DNA of 64,000 nucleotides from Acidobacteriota bacterium (GTDB lineage Bacteria; Acidobacteriota; UBA6911). The position numbers were made by a program, and so were the translations under genes. Numbering within the stretch: position 1 is the stretch's first letter; the number at the start of each line of letters is the position of its first letter. The notes beneath the pieces are model-generated. The model saw only the letters and a program-made list of their open reading frames with translations. It made no database searches and was not told the origin of the DNA. Of the stretch, positions 1 through 9,387 are shown piece by piece. The stretch covers positions 1-64,000 of the forward strand of contig JAFGIY010000025.1 in NCBI GenBank assembly GCA_016929335.1. Direction: 5' to 3'.

Positions 1-1152
1 AAAGTTCCAATAATGCTTTCGAACGAAATTATTATGGATGAGAGCCGTCAACAAAATGTAAAGTTATTGTTGCGCGGGCCCTTAGTATCGAGTCTTGGCC
101 CGGATCTCGAAATAAACCTGACGCATGAACCTACCTTCCTGGAATTCCTGCGAAATCCTTCGGAACTGGAGCAAAGACTGGCGGCCTGCGGAAAACGCGG
201 CTCCGTTTTTATCGACGAAGTCCAGCGACTTCCGAATCTGCTCAACACCGTGCAGTTTCTCCTGGATCAGCCCGGGAACTCATTCAAGTTTTATCTGACG
301 GGTTCCAGCGCCCGAAAGCTCAGGCGCGGGCAGGCGAATTTGCTTCCCGGACGGATTCACAGTTACAGCCTCGGGCCGCTCAGTTGCGGGGAGCTTGGCT
401 ATGCACTGGACCTGCGCAAGGCCCTCTCGTTCGGAACCCTCCCAGGAATCTGGGTTGAGGAGGACGACGCCACGCGGCAGAAAACACTGAGGTCCTATGC
501 GGCAACCTATCTGAAAGAAGAAGTCCAGGCGGAGAACCTTACCCGAAACCTCGAAGGATTTGCTCGCTTTCTGAGCATCGCAGCGGCCTGGGCCGGGCAA
601 TATCTCGATCTGGCCAAGATTGCGGCAGCCGCATATATAGCCCGCCAGACCGCCGTGCGCTATTTCGAAGTCCTTGAAGACTGCCTTCTGGTCAGGCGTG
701 TGGATGCCTTCGCCAAAAGTCTTACGCGACGCCTCGTTCAGCACCCGAAGTATTTCTTCTTCGATGTCGGCGTTCTGAACGGACTGCTGGGTAACTTCGA
801 AGTCTCCGCGGACCGTATAGGAAGGCTCTTTGAGCATTTTGTCTGCAACCTGATCCTTAATGAAGCGAGCGCCAGGGATATTGATCTGCGCATCAGCACC
901 TATCGGACCGAGCACGGAGCGGAAGTCGATCTGATTGTTGAAATCGGCTCGCAGCTCTTTGCCCTTGAAGTGAAATCATCGCGCTCTGCGGCACAAGCAG
1001 ACTGTCGGGGGCTGCAAAGCTTCCGGGAGTATTATGGCAGGAAGCAGTGCGGCTGGATTTTCTACCAGGGAACCTCCAGAAAGCAACTGGGCGATGTCGA
1101 AGTCTTGCCCTGGCAGGAGGGCATTCGGGAGATATTTTTGCGCACCAGGTAA
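1..1152 (+). CDS. DUF4143-type AAA ATPase (degenerate P-loop, partial or start uncertain)
   Basis: The reading frame is open to the left edge, so the true start may lie outside; the first ATG in view is at 13. The protein resembles the AAA_14/DUF4143 ATPases: a Walker B-like FIDEVQRLP around residue 66, the sensor segment FYLTGSSARKLRRG, and a C-terminal PD-(D/E)XK-like part with AEVDLIVE and FALEVKSS. Where relatives carry GPRxTGKST just before LLRGPL, this protein reads ESRQQNVK, so the nucleotide-binding lysine is not visible. The first ~75 bases are AT-richer than the rest of the gene. Such proteins are usually orphan accessory genes of unclear role. The family call is good; activity is doubtful. 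Confidence 0.8.
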   Translation, partial: KVPIMLSNEIIMDESRQQNVKLLLRGPLVSSLGPDLEINLTHEPTFLEFLRNPSELEQRLAACGKRGSVFIDEVQRLPNLLNTVQFLLDQPGNSFKFYLTGSSARKLRRGQANLLPGRIHSYSLGPLSCGELGYALDLRKALSFGTLPGIWVEEDDATRQKTLRSYAATYLKEEVQAENLTRNLEGFARFLSIAAAWAGQYLDLAKIAAAAYIARQTAVRYFEVLEDCLLVRRVDAFAKSLTRRLVQHPKYFFFDVGVLNGLLGNFEVSADRIGRLFEHFVCNLILNEASARDIDLRISTYRTEHGAEVDLIVEIGSQLFALEVKSSRSAAQADCRGLQSFREYYGRKQCGWIFYQGTSRKQLGDVEVLPWQEGIREIFLRTR

Positions 1153-1539
1153 AACGCTTGCCAAAATGATATCCCTGCGCTTGGCCCAACCTTAAGGTCC
1201 CAAGGAAAAGCCGCCACGGATTGCACGGATTTATGCTGTATGCGCAAGCCTTTTGCCGGGCGTTCTCCAACCTGTAAAATTCGTGTAATTCGTGGCGTCT
1301 TTTCCTTGATTTGGATAATAATCAGATACCGCTCTATAGTGGCAGGCTGCTTTTTCGATATCGCTGGAAAAATGACACGGATTCTGCCTAACTAGAGTTA
1401 CTATGGAGCGGCAGGCAAGGTCGTGTATGGCTGCTCCGGCGCGGCCTTATCTTAATTGAGATGTCTGTTCCGCATTCCGGAGCGTGGATAGGCCGGTGCA
1501 GCCGGCTTTTCCTGCATTATATTTGAGAGGAGAAACAGA
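1153..1539. other. Intergenic stretch with paired repeat arms
   Basis: No gene was found in these 387 bases. It holds a pair of inverted copies of the dispersed repeat (1213-1232 and 1276-1296) followed by TCTTTT, which can fold behind the upstream ATPase gene. A GGAG ribosome site lies just before the next gene. The open frames here are shadows. Confidence 0.6.
1213..1305 (+). terminator. Repeat-derived inverted arms, possible terminator
   Basis: GCCACGGATTGCACGGATT at 1213-1231 faces AATTCGTGTAATTCGTGGC at 1277-1295 across about 45 bases, followed by GTCTTTT. The arms pair with a few mismatches and belong to the dispersed repeat family described elsewhere. Termination is an inference from position and the T-rich end. 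Confidence 0.4.
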
Positions 1540-2259
1540 ATGAGTTCCAAAAGAAAAAGTGAGGAAAGCTCGACTCGAAGAGCGTTCTTTCAAGACGTGA
1601 CGGCCGGCGCTGCCGGCGTTGCGTTTGCCGGTGCTTTGGCCCAGTTGGGCGTTCCAGTCGTGTCGGCCGCCCAGAATAAACAAGGAATCGGAGCGGGTGT
1701 CGGCGGCTCAGCAGTCCAAAAGGGAGCGGGCGGTCAGACCAAGTCAGCCGATTCGCCATTTTTCAAGGATCCGCCGCCATGGCCGACGGGCACCATCGGC
1801 AACAAGTATGACCATCTGTTCAGCACAAAGCTCAGGGAAAATTCAATGGTGCCGGCTATCGTTCCCGGTCCCCAGGCTTATTTCCGTGGCGAGAGCGATC
1901 TTCCCGGCGCAAAAATCAACATGGGCTGGCAGATATTCATAAAGCCGTACAGATTGGAACTGGAATCCCATCACCACGATACCGACGAATATCTGTTCTT
2001 CCTGGGTTCAACGTTTCCGGACCTCGTTGGCTCCTTTGATGCGGAAATTGAGTACTTTATCGGCAAAGAGTATGAAAAGAAAACCATCACCCAGGCCACG
2101 GTACTCTATATTCCGGCAGGCCTCGAACATAATCCCTGCGACATCAAGAGAGTCGGCAAACCGCTGTTTTTCAGCGCGCTTCAGCTGGCGCCCTGGTTCA
2201 ATGGAATTTATCAGACAGAGGGCTACAGAGCATTCCGGTCTGCACCCAAAATCAAGTAA
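1540..2259 (+). CDS. Tat-exported cupin-like protein
   Basis: 239 aa. The N-terminus carries a twin-arginine signal (STRRAFFQD, residues 11-19) followed by an Ala/Gly-rich hydrophobic stretch ending near VVSAAQ. The mature part has a cupin-like pattern: SHHHDTDEY at residues 143-151 (candidate metal ligands H144-H146 and E150), then a later strand with IPAGLEHNP (H197). A folded, metal-bearing periplasmic protein would fit Tat export. AGGAGA precedes the ATG. The next gene is also a predicted Tat substrate and lies about 90 bases downstream, so the two may work together. Substrate unknown. Confidence 0.75.
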   Translation: MSSKRKSEESSTRRAFFQDVTAGAAGVAFAGALAQLGVPVVSAAQNKQGIGAGVGGSAVQKGAGGQTKSADSPFFKDPPPWPTGTIGNKYDHLFSTKLRENSMVPAIVPGPQAYFRGESDLPGAKINMGWQIFIKPYRLELESHHHDTDEYLFFLGSTFPDLVGSFDAEIEYFIGKEYEKKTITQATVLYIPAGLEHNPCDIKRVGKPLFFSALQLAPWFNGIYQTEGYRAFRSAPKIK

Positions 2260-2292
2260 GGTCGTCAACCTGAGAACAGGCGTTTCAACGGG

Positions 2293-2325
2293 TCTTTGAG
2301 TCTTCGGGAGCCGGAGACTCAAAGA
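2293..2325 (+). repeat. 11-bp stem hairpin between the two Tat-substrate genes
   Basis: TCTTTGAGTCT (2293-2303) pairs perfectly with AGACTCAAAGA (2315-2325) around an 11-base loop. There is no T-run, so it is not a classical terminator. It could serve as an attenuator or mRNA-stability element. The 15-mer CTTTGAGTCTTCGGG at 2294-2308 recurs exactly at 27531-27545, also in a hairpin. Confidence 0.7.
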
Positions 2326-2352
2326 TCCGATACTCATTCAACAGGAGGGCTT

Positions 2353-3486
2353 GTGGGCTTTGATTCGTCTCGAAGAAACTTCCTCCAGGCGGGTCTGGCA
2401 CTGCCTGCGGCAGGCTTTATCAACGCTTATCATCGAGAGGCTGCCGTCCGGGCGCCTGCAGGCGCCGCCTATCGGGCGCTTGGCAAAACAGGATTGAAAG
2501 TATCCGGCGTCGGCTCCGGAGTCGGCATCACACCCGATCCCAATGTCATTGCACGGGCTATCGATCTCGGCGTCAATTACTTCGACACTGCCCGCGGCTA
2601 TGGCGCAGGCAAGAGTGAAGAGATTACGGGCGCTGCGCTTAAGGGCAAAAGAAGCAAGGTTGTGCTGGCCAGCAAAACCGATGCAAGAACCAGGGCGGAT
2701 GTTTTCAAAGACATGGACGCGAGTCTCAAAGCTCTGGGCACGGACTATGTCGACATCTGGCATCTGCATTCCAGAGACACACCGGATACCATTACAGATG
2801 AAGCCGTGGAAGCCTGCGAGATGCTGAAGAAGCAGGGAAAAACCCGGTTCATGGGCGTCAGCGCGCATGACATTAATGCCGTGGTGGATACGATACTCAA
2901 GATCGGCAAGTTCAATGTCGTGCAGACGACTTACAGCTACGCCATCGGTGCGCCTTTCCGCAGTGCGGCCATATCCAGGCTGCATAATGCCGGAATCGGC
3001 GTGGTGGCGATGAAGGTCATCATTGCGGTTGCAGGATTCGTCCCAAGGGAAGTCAAATTGCCGAACGAAGGTCCGCTGGCGGCGATCAAGTGGGTTCTTT
3101 TAAATCCCGCGATATCAACCACGGTGCCCTATACAAAAAATATTGCTGAACTCGAAATGAACGTCCGGGCAATGACGGAGCCCTATACGGCGCAGGATGA
3201 AAAAATGCTGTTCGTGAGAAATCAGGAGATCCGCCCGCTATATTGCCGCATGTGCTATGAGTGCAAAGGACAATGCCCGAAAGGCGTGCCGGTCACCGAC
3301 GAACTGCGTTTCCTGGCCTATAACGATTTCGGAGGCAACCTCCTCCAGGCTCAGGAAAATTTCCGCCTTCTGCCGAAGGAAATACGCGATGTGCGGTGCA
3401 GCGACTGCTCTTCCTGCGCTATTCATTGCCCCAACGGAGTGGATGTTCGCAGCCGCCTGATACGCGCTCAGACTCTATTGGGATAG
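2353..3486 (+). CDS. Tat-exported aldo/keto reductase with C-terminal dicluster ferredoxin domain
   Basis: A GTG start at 2353 is preferred because AGGAGGG ends three bases before it; an in-frame TTG at 2296 lies inside the hairpin. That gives 377 aa. A Tat motif SSRRNFLQAG opens the protein. An aldo/keto reductase barrel follows: the tetrad is visible as FDTARGYG (D, Y), VLASKTD (K) and DIWHLHS (H). The C-terminal ~90 residues hold two 4Fe-4S motifs, CRMCYECKGQCPKGV and CSDCSSCAIHCPNGV. The fusion suggests a reductase fed by electron transfer rather than by NADPH alone. Natural substrate unknown. Confidence 0.9.
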   Translation: MGFDSSRRNFLQAGLALPAAGFINAYHREAAVRAPAGAAYRALGKTGLKVSGVGSGVGITPDPNVIARAIDLGVNYFDTARGYGAGKSEEITGAALKGKRSKVVLASKTDARTRADVFKDMDASLKALGTDYVDIWHLHSRDTPDTITDEAVEACEMLKKQGKTRFMGVSAHDINAVVDTILKIGKFNVVQTTYSYAIGAPFRSAAISRLHNAGIGVVAMKVIIAVAGFVPREVKLPNEGPLAAIKWVLLNPAISTTVPYTKNIAELEMNVRAMTEPYTAQDEKMLFVRNQEIRPLYCRMCYECKGQCPKGVPVTDELRFLAYNDFGGNLLQAQENFRLLPKEIRDVRCSDCSSCAIHCPNGVDVRSRLIRAQTLLG

Positions 3487-3502
3487 GTTAGTTTATCTGG
3501 CG

Positions 3503-3521
3503 GCCACGAATTTCACGAATG
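3503..3521 (+). repeat. Dispersed repeat copy
   Basis: GCCACGAATTTCACGAATG between convergent AKR and aspS genes. Unpaired copy of the GCCACGAATTnCACGAATT family. Confidence 0.75.
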
Positions 3522-3522
3522 A

Positions 3523-5283
3523 TTACTCCGTGATCCTGATGTGAAGCTCGCGAAGATGCCTGGGCTCCAGTTCCGCCGGGGCATCGAACATCAGATCACT
3601 GCCGCTCGCGGTTTTGGGGAATGCAATGACTTCACGGATGTTCGGTTCATCCGCCAGCAGCATTACCAGCCGGTCGATGCCGGGCGCCATTCCTCCGTGG
3701 GGCGGCGCTCCAAATTCAAAGGCGTCGAGCATATGCCCGAATCGTTTCTGAATTTCCTCATCGCTGTACCCGAGGCATCGGAATATCCGCGCCTGAACAT
3801 CCCGCCGGTGAATACGAATGCTGCCGCTTGACAGCTCATATCCGTTGCACACCAGATCATAGGCGTCGCTCATCACGGAACCCGGATCACTCTCGAGCTT
3901 GTCCAGATGTTCTTCCCGCGGGCTTGTGAACGGATGGTGTACAAAACTCCAGCGTTTCTCCTCATCATCCCATTCGAACATCGGAAAATCGACCACCCAT
4001 CCGAAGGCCAATAAGTCCGCAGGAGCCAGTTTCAGCCGGTCGCGAAACTCCAGGCGCAGCGCTCCCAGGGCCTTGCAGGCGTTAATGGCTTTATCTGCAA
4101 CGATGCAGGCAAGATCGCCTTCCCCGGCCTGAGTAATTCGAGCAATCTCCGCCGCTTCTTCAGGTTTAAGCGATTTCGCAACGCTCCCCTTGAGCCCGCT
4201 GCCCGTCCATGCGAGAGACGCCAGATTCCTTCCGCCTGCAGACCGGACAAACTCGGTAAGCACATCCAGGTCTTTTCGGGAATACGAAGCGCAACCCGGC
4301 GCCAGGATGCATTTAACAGAGCCGCCTGCCTGAAGCGTTTCCACAAACAGGCGGAGATCCGAATTCCGCACCGCATCGGTCAAGTCGATGATTTCCATGC
4401 CGAACCTGAGATCCGGCTTGTCGGATCCATACCGTGCCATCGCGTCCGAATAGCTCATCTTTGGAAACGGGCTGAAGATGCGCTTGTGCGGTACCACAGC
4501 CGGAATCAGTCCGGTCACCATGCCTTCCACCATCGCAAGAACATCGTCGCGTTCGACGAAGGACATCTCAAGATCCAGCTGAGTGAATTCCGGCTGGCGG
4601 TCGCCCCTCAGATCTTCATCGCGCATGCAGCGGGCGATTTGAAAATATCTCTCATAGCCGGCAACCATTAACAGCTGCTTGAGCTGCTGAGGGCTCTGCG
4701 GCAGCGCGTAGAATTTGCCCCGCTGCACGCGGCTGGGAACGACATAGTCCCGAGCGCCTTCCGGAGTCGACTTAATCATCATCGGCGTCTCGATTTCGAG
4801 GAAACCATGCCGGTCCAGATAATCGCGGATAAACTTGATGGTTTTATGGCGCAGAATAAGGTTCCGCTGAAGCCGTTCCCGCCGAAGATCCAGGTATCGG
4901 TACTTCAGACGCAGCGTTTCGTCGGTCTTATAGCCGTCATCATCGATGGGCATCGGCGTCGTCCTGGCAGGATTGAGTATGGTGATGGACTGTGCAAGGA
5001 CCTCGATTTCTCCGCTCGCCAGATTTGGATTCGCGGATCCGTCCGGCCGCGGCCGGACGTTCCCGATAATCTGAAGGACATATTCATTCCTGGCCTTATC
5101 CGCCACGCCGTACGCTTCGCCGACGCTCGGATCCGCCGTCACCTGTACAAGGCCCGATCGGTCGCGAATGTCCAAAAAGATCAATCCTCCGTGATCTCTT
5201 CTCCGCTGCAGCCAGCCTGCAAGATGTACTACTTCTCCGGCATTCGATAATCTCAATTCGCCACAATTGTGCGTCTTCAGCAT
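3523..5283 (-). CDS. aspS: Aspartyl-tRNA synthetase, probably non-discriminating
   Basis: 586 aa, the full length of bacterial AspRS with the GAD insertion. An N-terminal OB-fold anticodon domain ([11 protein letters not shown]) is followed by class II motifs: [12 protein letters not shown], the FLEIETPMM region, FRDEDLR-like [18 protein letters not shown], and the motif 3 region [13 protein letters not shown] near the C-terminus. It charges tRNA-Asp. Residues H31 and G82 match the pair linked to relaxed specificity in the Pseudomonas aeruginosa enzyme, which suggests that this one also charges tRNA-Asn and that a GatCAB amidotransferase completes Asn-tRNA. It lies downstream of ispG on the same strand with a 79-base gap. 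Confidence 0.97.
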   Translation of the reverse strand: MLKTHNCGELRLSNAGEVVHLAGWLQRRRDHGGLIFLDIRDRSGLVQVTADPSVGEAYGVADKARNEYVLQIIGNVRPRPDGSANPNLASGEIEVLAQSITILNPARTTPMPIDDDGYKTDETLRLKYRYLDLRRERLQRNLILRHKTIKFIRDYLDRHGFLEIETPMMIKSTPEGARDYVVPSRVQRGKFYALPQSPQQLKQLLMVAGYERYFQIARCMRDEDLRGDRQPEFTQLDLEMSFVERDDVLAMVEGMVTGLIPAVVPHKRIFSPFPKMSYSDAMARYGSDKPDLRFGMEIIDLTDAVRNSDLRLFVETLQAGGSVKCILAPGCASYSRKDLDVLTEFVRSAGGRNLASLAWTGSGLKGSVAKSLKPEEAAEIARITQAGEGDLACIVADKAINACKALGALRLEFRDRLKLAPADLLAFGWVVDFPMFEWDDEEKRWSFVHHPFTSPREEHLDKLESDPGSVMSDAYDLVCNGYELSSGSIRIHRRDVQARIFRCLGYSDEEIQKRFGHMLDAFEFGAPPHGGMAPGIDRLVMLLADEPNIREVIAFPKTASGSDLMFDAPAELEPRHLRELHIRITE

Positions 5284-5344
5284 ATTCGGGTATTCCGTTC
5301 CTAAAGATTGTCAGCAAGCAAAGAAATAAACATACAACAAAAGC

Positions 5345-5372
5345 TGCCGCGCATTGCACGAATTACGATGCG
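5345..5372. repeat. Degenerate repeat copy at the ispG 3' end
   Basis: CCGCGCATTGCACGAATTACG with a short flanking symmetry (CCGC / GCGG). It overlaps the ispG stop codon. Confidence 0.5.
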
Positions 5373-6580
5373 GAATAATGGGAGGCAACATATTTGTCGA
5401 GTATCGCAATGAATTCGGTGATGATGCTGTCTCCTCGCAGGATCGTTTCCAGCATCCCATCGACGTAGACCGGCGCTTTCGGATCTTCTCCGTTTCCCGG
5501 GAGTGAGATTCCAAGGTTTGCATGCCTGGATTCGCCGGGGCCATTGACAACACAACCCATTACAGCGACCGTGAGCTGCTCAATTCCGGGATACCGCTTC
5601 CTCCAGTCCCGCATCTTCTCCCTGATATGTGCCTGCACTCGATCCGCCATAACCTGGAAAAAGGATGAAGAGGTGCGTCCGCAGCCGGGACAGGCGGATA
5701 CCTGAGGAGAAAAGCTCCGGATCTCGAGAGATTGAAGGGTTTGCTGTGCCACCAGAACTTCCTCAGTCCGGTCTCCGCCCGGTTGCGGAGTCAGCGAAAC
5801 GCGGATCGTATCGCCGATCCCCTCCTGCAGCAGTACCGCCAGAGCCGACACTGATGCGACAATTCCTTTGGCTCCCATCCCCGCTTCCGTCAACCCGAGA
5901 TGCAGTGCATAATCGCACTGGCGGGCAAGCAAACGATACGTATCGATCAGATCCTGAACGCCGGAGAGCTTCGCGCTCAGGATGAGGTGATTGCGCGGCA
6001 GACCGTACTCTTCGGCCATTTGCGCAGATTCGAGCGCACTCCGGATCATCGCTTCCATCATAACGGCCCGTGGATCTTTCGGCTCCGCACTCTTCAGATT
6101 CTCGTCCATCAGCCGGCTAAGCAGAGCCGGATCAAGCGAGCCCCAATTCACGCCGATCCGGACCGCCTTGTCGTTTTCGATTGCGATGTCGATGATCCGG
6201 CGGAAATTCTCGTCATGCTTTGCTCCGATTCCTACATTTCCGGGATTGATGCGGTATTTCGCAAGCGCCCGCGCGCAGTGCGGGAATCCGGCAAGCAACA
6301 GGTGCCCGTTGTAGTGAAAATCGCCTATTACGGGCACAGGCCCATGACGATCTACAACGGTTTTCACTATTTCGGGAACAGCCTTCGCGGCTTCCGGAGT
6401 GTTGACCGTGATGCGCACCAGCTCCGATCCGGCATCTGCCAGAGCAATGATCTGGCTTGCCGTAGCGTCGATATCCTCGGAGTTTGTATTGGTCATCGAT
6501 TGGACGACAACCGGCGCGCCGCCTCCCACCATGATGCCGCCGACGTTCACTGCTGTGGATTTCCGTCTCGCTTGAATCAT
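5363..6580 (-). CDS. ispG: 4-hydroxy-3-methylbut-2-enyl diphosphate synthase
   Basis: 405 aa, matching bacterial IspG/GcpE. This enzyme makes HMBPP in the MEP isoprenoid pathway using a 4Fe-4S cluster. The start [15 protein letters not shown] and [10 protein letters not shown] are typical. Cluster ligands are visible in [11 protein letters not shown] and in [11 protein letters not shown]. The plant-type insertion is absent. A candidate promoter lies about 30 bases upstream. The 3' end overlaps a degenerate copy of the dispersed repeat. aspS follows and may be cotranscribed. Confidence 0.97.
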   Translation of the reverse strand: MIQARRKSTAVNVGGIMVGGGAPVVVQSMTNTNSEDIDATASQIIALADAGSELVRITVNTPEAAKAVPEIVKTVVDRHGPVPVIGDFHYNGHLLLAGFPHCARALAKYRINPGNVGIGAKHDENFRRIIDIAIENDKAVRIGVNWGSLDPALLSRLMDENLKSAEPKDPRAVMMEAMIRSALESAQMAEEYGLPRNHLILSAKLSGVQDLIDTYRLLARQCDYALHLGLTEAGMGAKGIVASVSALAVLLQEGIGDTIRVSLTPQPGGDRTEEVLVAQQTLQSLEIRSFSPQVSACPGCGRTSSSFFQVMADRVQAHIREKMRDWRKRYPGIEQLTVAVMGCVVNGPGESRHANLGISLPGNGEDPKAPVYVDGMLETILRGDSIITEFIAILDKYVASHYSAS

Positions 6581-6606
6581 CTCGCTCTATAGCCTCAGAA
6601 TTGCGG

Positions 6607-6635
6607 ATTATATCAGCAAATGGAGCCGTTGTTGA
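6607..6635 (-). promoter_or_regulatory. Candidate ispG promoter
   Basis: On the minus strand a perfect TATAAT (6612-6607) sits 17 bases after TCAACA (6635-6630). The transcript would start about 20 bases before the ispG ATG. The -35 box is weak (4 of 6). Confidence 0.4.
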
Positions 6636-6702
6636 CTCCCTGGAGTGCGGCATTGCGAAGCGCTATTATAGCAGCGCACCGTTTATATGCGAGGTAATCA
6701 CC

Positions 6703-7257
6703 ATGGACAACCGGGGGGAAAGCCGAGTAAGTGAGTCCATCGAAAGAATTCTTCTGGATAAAGAAACAATCCAAAACCGCATTCGGGAACTGGGAAGTCA
6801 GATAACTCAGGATTACGCCGGAAAGAGACTGCATCTGATTGCAATCCTGAAAGGAGCCAGTATTTTTCATGCCGACATCGTTCGCTCGATTGCTTTGGAG
6901 ATATCCTTCGACTTCATCGCCGTGGGCAGCTACGGCAAGCTGACTCAGAGCAGCGGAGAAGTGCGCATTCTGAAGGATTTGGATGAAAGCCCGGAAGGAA
7001 AGGATGTTCTCCTGGTTGAAGATATCGTCGACACCGGCCTGACGCTCCATTACCTTGTGCGGACACTGAAAGAGCGTCATCCAAAATCATTGAAAATCGC
7101 CTCACTGCTCAGCAAACCTGCCCGCCGCAAAATCGATGTTCCGGTGGATTATATTGGATTTGAAATCCCCGACGAATTCGTGGTCGGCTACGGCCTGGAT
7201 TACGATCAGCGCTACCGCAATCTGCCCGACATCCGCATCCTCCGCTTAAAAACATAA
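6703..7257 (+). CDS. hpt: Hypoxanthine phosphoribosyltransferase
   Basis: 184 aa from the ATG at 6703, chosen because GAGGT lies eight bases upstream and because upstream in-frame residues do not resemble the family. The enzyme salvages hypoxanthine (and usually guanine) to nucleotides with PRPP. The PRPP-binding signature VLLVEDIVDTGLTL is intact, with LKGASIF and the C-terminal VGYGLDYDQRYRNLPDI flanking it as usual. It faces deoB and punA across a shared terminator; the three form a nucleoside-salvage neighbourhood. Confidence 0.96.
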   Translation: MDNRGESRVSESIERILLDKETIQNRIRELGSQITQDYAGKRLHLIAILKGASIFHADIVRSIALEISFDFIAVGSYGKLTQSSGEVRILKDLDESPEGKDVLLVEDIVDTGLTLHYLVRTLKERHPKSLKIASLLSKPARRKIDVPVDYIGFEIPDEFVVGYGLDYDQRYRNLPDIRILRLKT

Positions 7258-7260
7258 AAA

Positions 7261-7322
7261 CGCCACGGATTGCACGGATTAAAACAAATTATTATATCCG
7301 TGCAATCCGTGGCGCTTTTTTT
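7261..7322. terminator. Bidirectional terminator built from the dispersed repeat
   Basis: CGCCACGGATTGCACGGAT (7261-7279) pairs over 19 bp with its exact complement at 7296-7314, followed by a T-run on the plus strand; A-rich sequence on the left serves the minus strand. It sits between convergent hpt and deoB. The arms are two copies of the GCCACGRATT repeat in opposite orientation. Confidence 0.85.
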
Positions 7323-8499
7323 AATGCAGTTCGCGTAGAAAGGAAACTCCGGATTTCAGCTCTAGGTGGAAGTTTTCCGCCATAGTCTGACCCATATCCG
7401 ACAACGTGGACCGGACGCCCAGATTTACTCCGCCCTCCAGCCTTTTTCCATAAACCAGAATCGGCACATACTCGCGGGTGTGGTCGCTGCCATGAAACGT
7501 CGGATCGCAACCGTGGTCGGCCGTAATTACAAGGCAATCTTCTCTTCCCAGCGCTTTTTTAATGCCCGGGATACATTGATCGAAGTATTCCAATCCTCGT
7601 GCATAACTTGCGCTGTCTCTGCGGTGGCCCCATAGCATATCAAAGTCGCCCAGATTTGCGAACACCAGGCCATCTCCGGGCTGTTCAACGGCCAGAATTA
7701 TCCGGTCGATCACCTCTGCGTTGTTGTGAGCCTCAAGCCGGTCCGTAAAACCGGCGAAGTCGAAAATGGATGGGACTTTTCCGATCCCGATAACAGATTT
7801 GCCGTCATCCTTGAGACGATCCAGCAGCGTTCTGCCGGGAGGTGAAACGGCAAAGTCCTTCCGGTTCCCGGTGCGCAGAAATCTTCCCGGCTCTCCCAAA
7901 AAGGGACGCGCAATTACACGGGCGACACGGTCTTCGCCATTCAGAAGTTTTCGCGCTGTTTCGCAGATTCGATACAGCTCATCCAACGGTATGACTTGTT
8001 CGTGTGCTGCCACCTGAAATACGGAATCGGCGGAGGTGTAGACAATGGGTTTCCCGGTTTTCATGTGTTCCGCCCCCAGCTCTTTGATTATTTCCGTACC
8101 CGAGGCGGTTTTATTGCCGAGCAATTCGCGGCCGATGGCTTTTTTGAAAGGTTCCAGGATCCTTTCAGGGAATCCCTCGGGATAGGTCGGGAACGGCTGC
8201 GCCGTAACAATTCCCATCATCTCCCAATGTCCCACCGTTGTGTCTTTGCCGTTTGAAGAAATGGCCGCCTTTCCGAACGAGCCTTCAGGTCTGGCTGCCG
8301 ACGGGAGATTGGCGATTGGACGAATATTGCCTAATCCCAGTTTCTGCAGCTGCGGCAATCGCGGATTCTCTACGGCGGCAATATGGCCAAGCGTATCGGC
8401 TCCCGAATCTCCCCAGTCTGCGGCATCCGGCATCTCGCCGATGCCCACGCTGTCCAGTACCAGCAGCACGAATCGCTTAAATCGAACCCTTTTAGTCAT
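7321..8499 (-). CDS. deoB: Phosphopentomutase
   Basis: 392 aa. It interconverts ribose-1-phosphate and ribose-5-phosphate (or the deoxy forms) in nucleoside breakdown. The alkaline-phosphatase-fold metal site is visible: VLDSVGIGEMPDA near the start, GADTLGHIA, then VITADHGCDPTF and GSDHTREYVP near the C-terminus. The start overlaps the end of punA by 8 bases, so the two are translationally coupled and share substrate flow: PunA releases the pentose phosphate that DeoB uses. Confidence 0.97.
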   Translation of the reverse strand: MTKRVRFKRFVLLVLDSVGIGEMPDAADWGDSGADTLGHIAAVENPRLPQLQKLGLGNIRPIANLPSAARPEGSFGKAAISSNGKDTTVGHWEMMGIVTAQPFPTYPEGFPERILEPFKKAIGRELLGNKTASGTEIIKELGAEHMKTGKPIVYTSADSVFQVAAHEQVIPLDELYRICETARKLLNGEDRVARVIARPFLGEPGRFLRTGNRKDFAVSPPGRTLLDRLKDDGKSVIGIGKVPSIFDFAGFTDRLEAHNNAEVIDRIILAVEQPGDGLVFANLGDFDMLWGHRRDSASYARGLEYFDQCIPGIKKALGREDCLVITADHGCDPTFHGSDHTREYVPILVYGKRLEGGVNLGVRSTLSDMGQTMAENFHLELKSGVSFLRELH

Positions 8500-9316
8500 T
8501 GGTTGCCAGGCGTGGAATGATTGCCCTCAATAGTGCATCGAACTGCTTACGGGCTATTGCGGTAGTGTCTATAACTTCCTGATGAGTCAATTTCTGCGGC
8601 TGAATACCTGCCGCCATGTTTGTGATGCAGGATATGCCGAGAACAGGTATTTCCATGTGGTTGGCTGCGATTACTTCAGGAACCGTAGACATGCCGACGG
8701 CATCGGCGCCGAGGGTGCGTAACATGCGGATTTCAGCCGGAGTCTCATAGCTGGGCCCGCAAACTCCTGCATAAACTCCCTCGCGAAGCGTAATCCCCAG
8801 GCCGCCGGCAACAGCCCGCGCCATTTCACGCATTGCGCCATCGTAGGCATCGCTCATATCCGGGAAGCGTGGCCCAAGTTCAGCCAAGTTCGGCCCAATC
8901 AGCGGATTGGTTCCCATCAGGTTGATATGATCGCTGATCAACATGAGTTCGCCGGGTTTGAAAGCCGTATTGACGGCCCCGGCTGCATTTGTGACGATAA
9001 GCCGACGAATTCCCAGAGCTCCAAGGATCCTTGATGGAAATGCAACTTCCGAAATGGAATAGCCTTCATAGAGATGAACGCGTCCTTGCAGGGCAACGAC
9101 AGGCACGCCTTCGGCATTTCCCAGAACCAGGTTGCCGGAGTGTCCGGGAATTGTAGAAGAGGGGAAATGTGGGAGATCGGCAAAGGGAATTGCAGTCCGG
9201 TTCCGGAATGTATCCGCATAGGCGCCGAGGCCGGAGCCTAGAACGAGGCCCAGAACCGGCTGCAGCCGGCATTGTGATGTAATGAAATCAAGAGTGTCTT
9301 TGATTTCTGAATACAC
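8492..9316 (-). CDS. punA: Purine nucleoside phosphorylase, trimeric class
   Basis: 274 aa. It splits purine nucleosides with phosphate to base plus ribose-1-phosphate. Family motifs are visible: LGSGLGAYAD (phosphate loop), the GHSGNLVLG segment, YEGYS, TNAAGAVN, MGTNPLIGPN, GPSYETPAEIRMLRTLGADAVGMS and SCITNMAAGI. The glutamate and asparagine of the trimeric 6-oxopurine class are present in the last two. It is the first gene of the pair with deoB. Confidence 0.96.
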   Translation of the reverse strand: MYSEIKDTLDFITSQCRLQPVLGLVLGSGLGAYADTFRNRTAIPFADLPHFPSSTIPGHSGNLVLGNAEGVPVVALQGRVHLYEGYSISEVAFPSRILGALGIRRLIVTNAAGAVNTAFKPGELMLISDHINLMGTNPLIGPNLAELGPRFPDMSDAYDGAMREMARAVAGGLGITLREGVYAGVCGPSYETPAEIRMLRTLGADAVGMSTVPEVIAANHMEIPVLGISCITNMAAGIQPQKLTHQEVIDTTAIARKQFDALLRAIIPRLATND

Positions 9317-9387
9317 AGGCAGCTACACAATAGGGTGATGGATTCCTCTTACCTTCACCAAGCTTGCCTCAGTATCCCGGATCGCTG

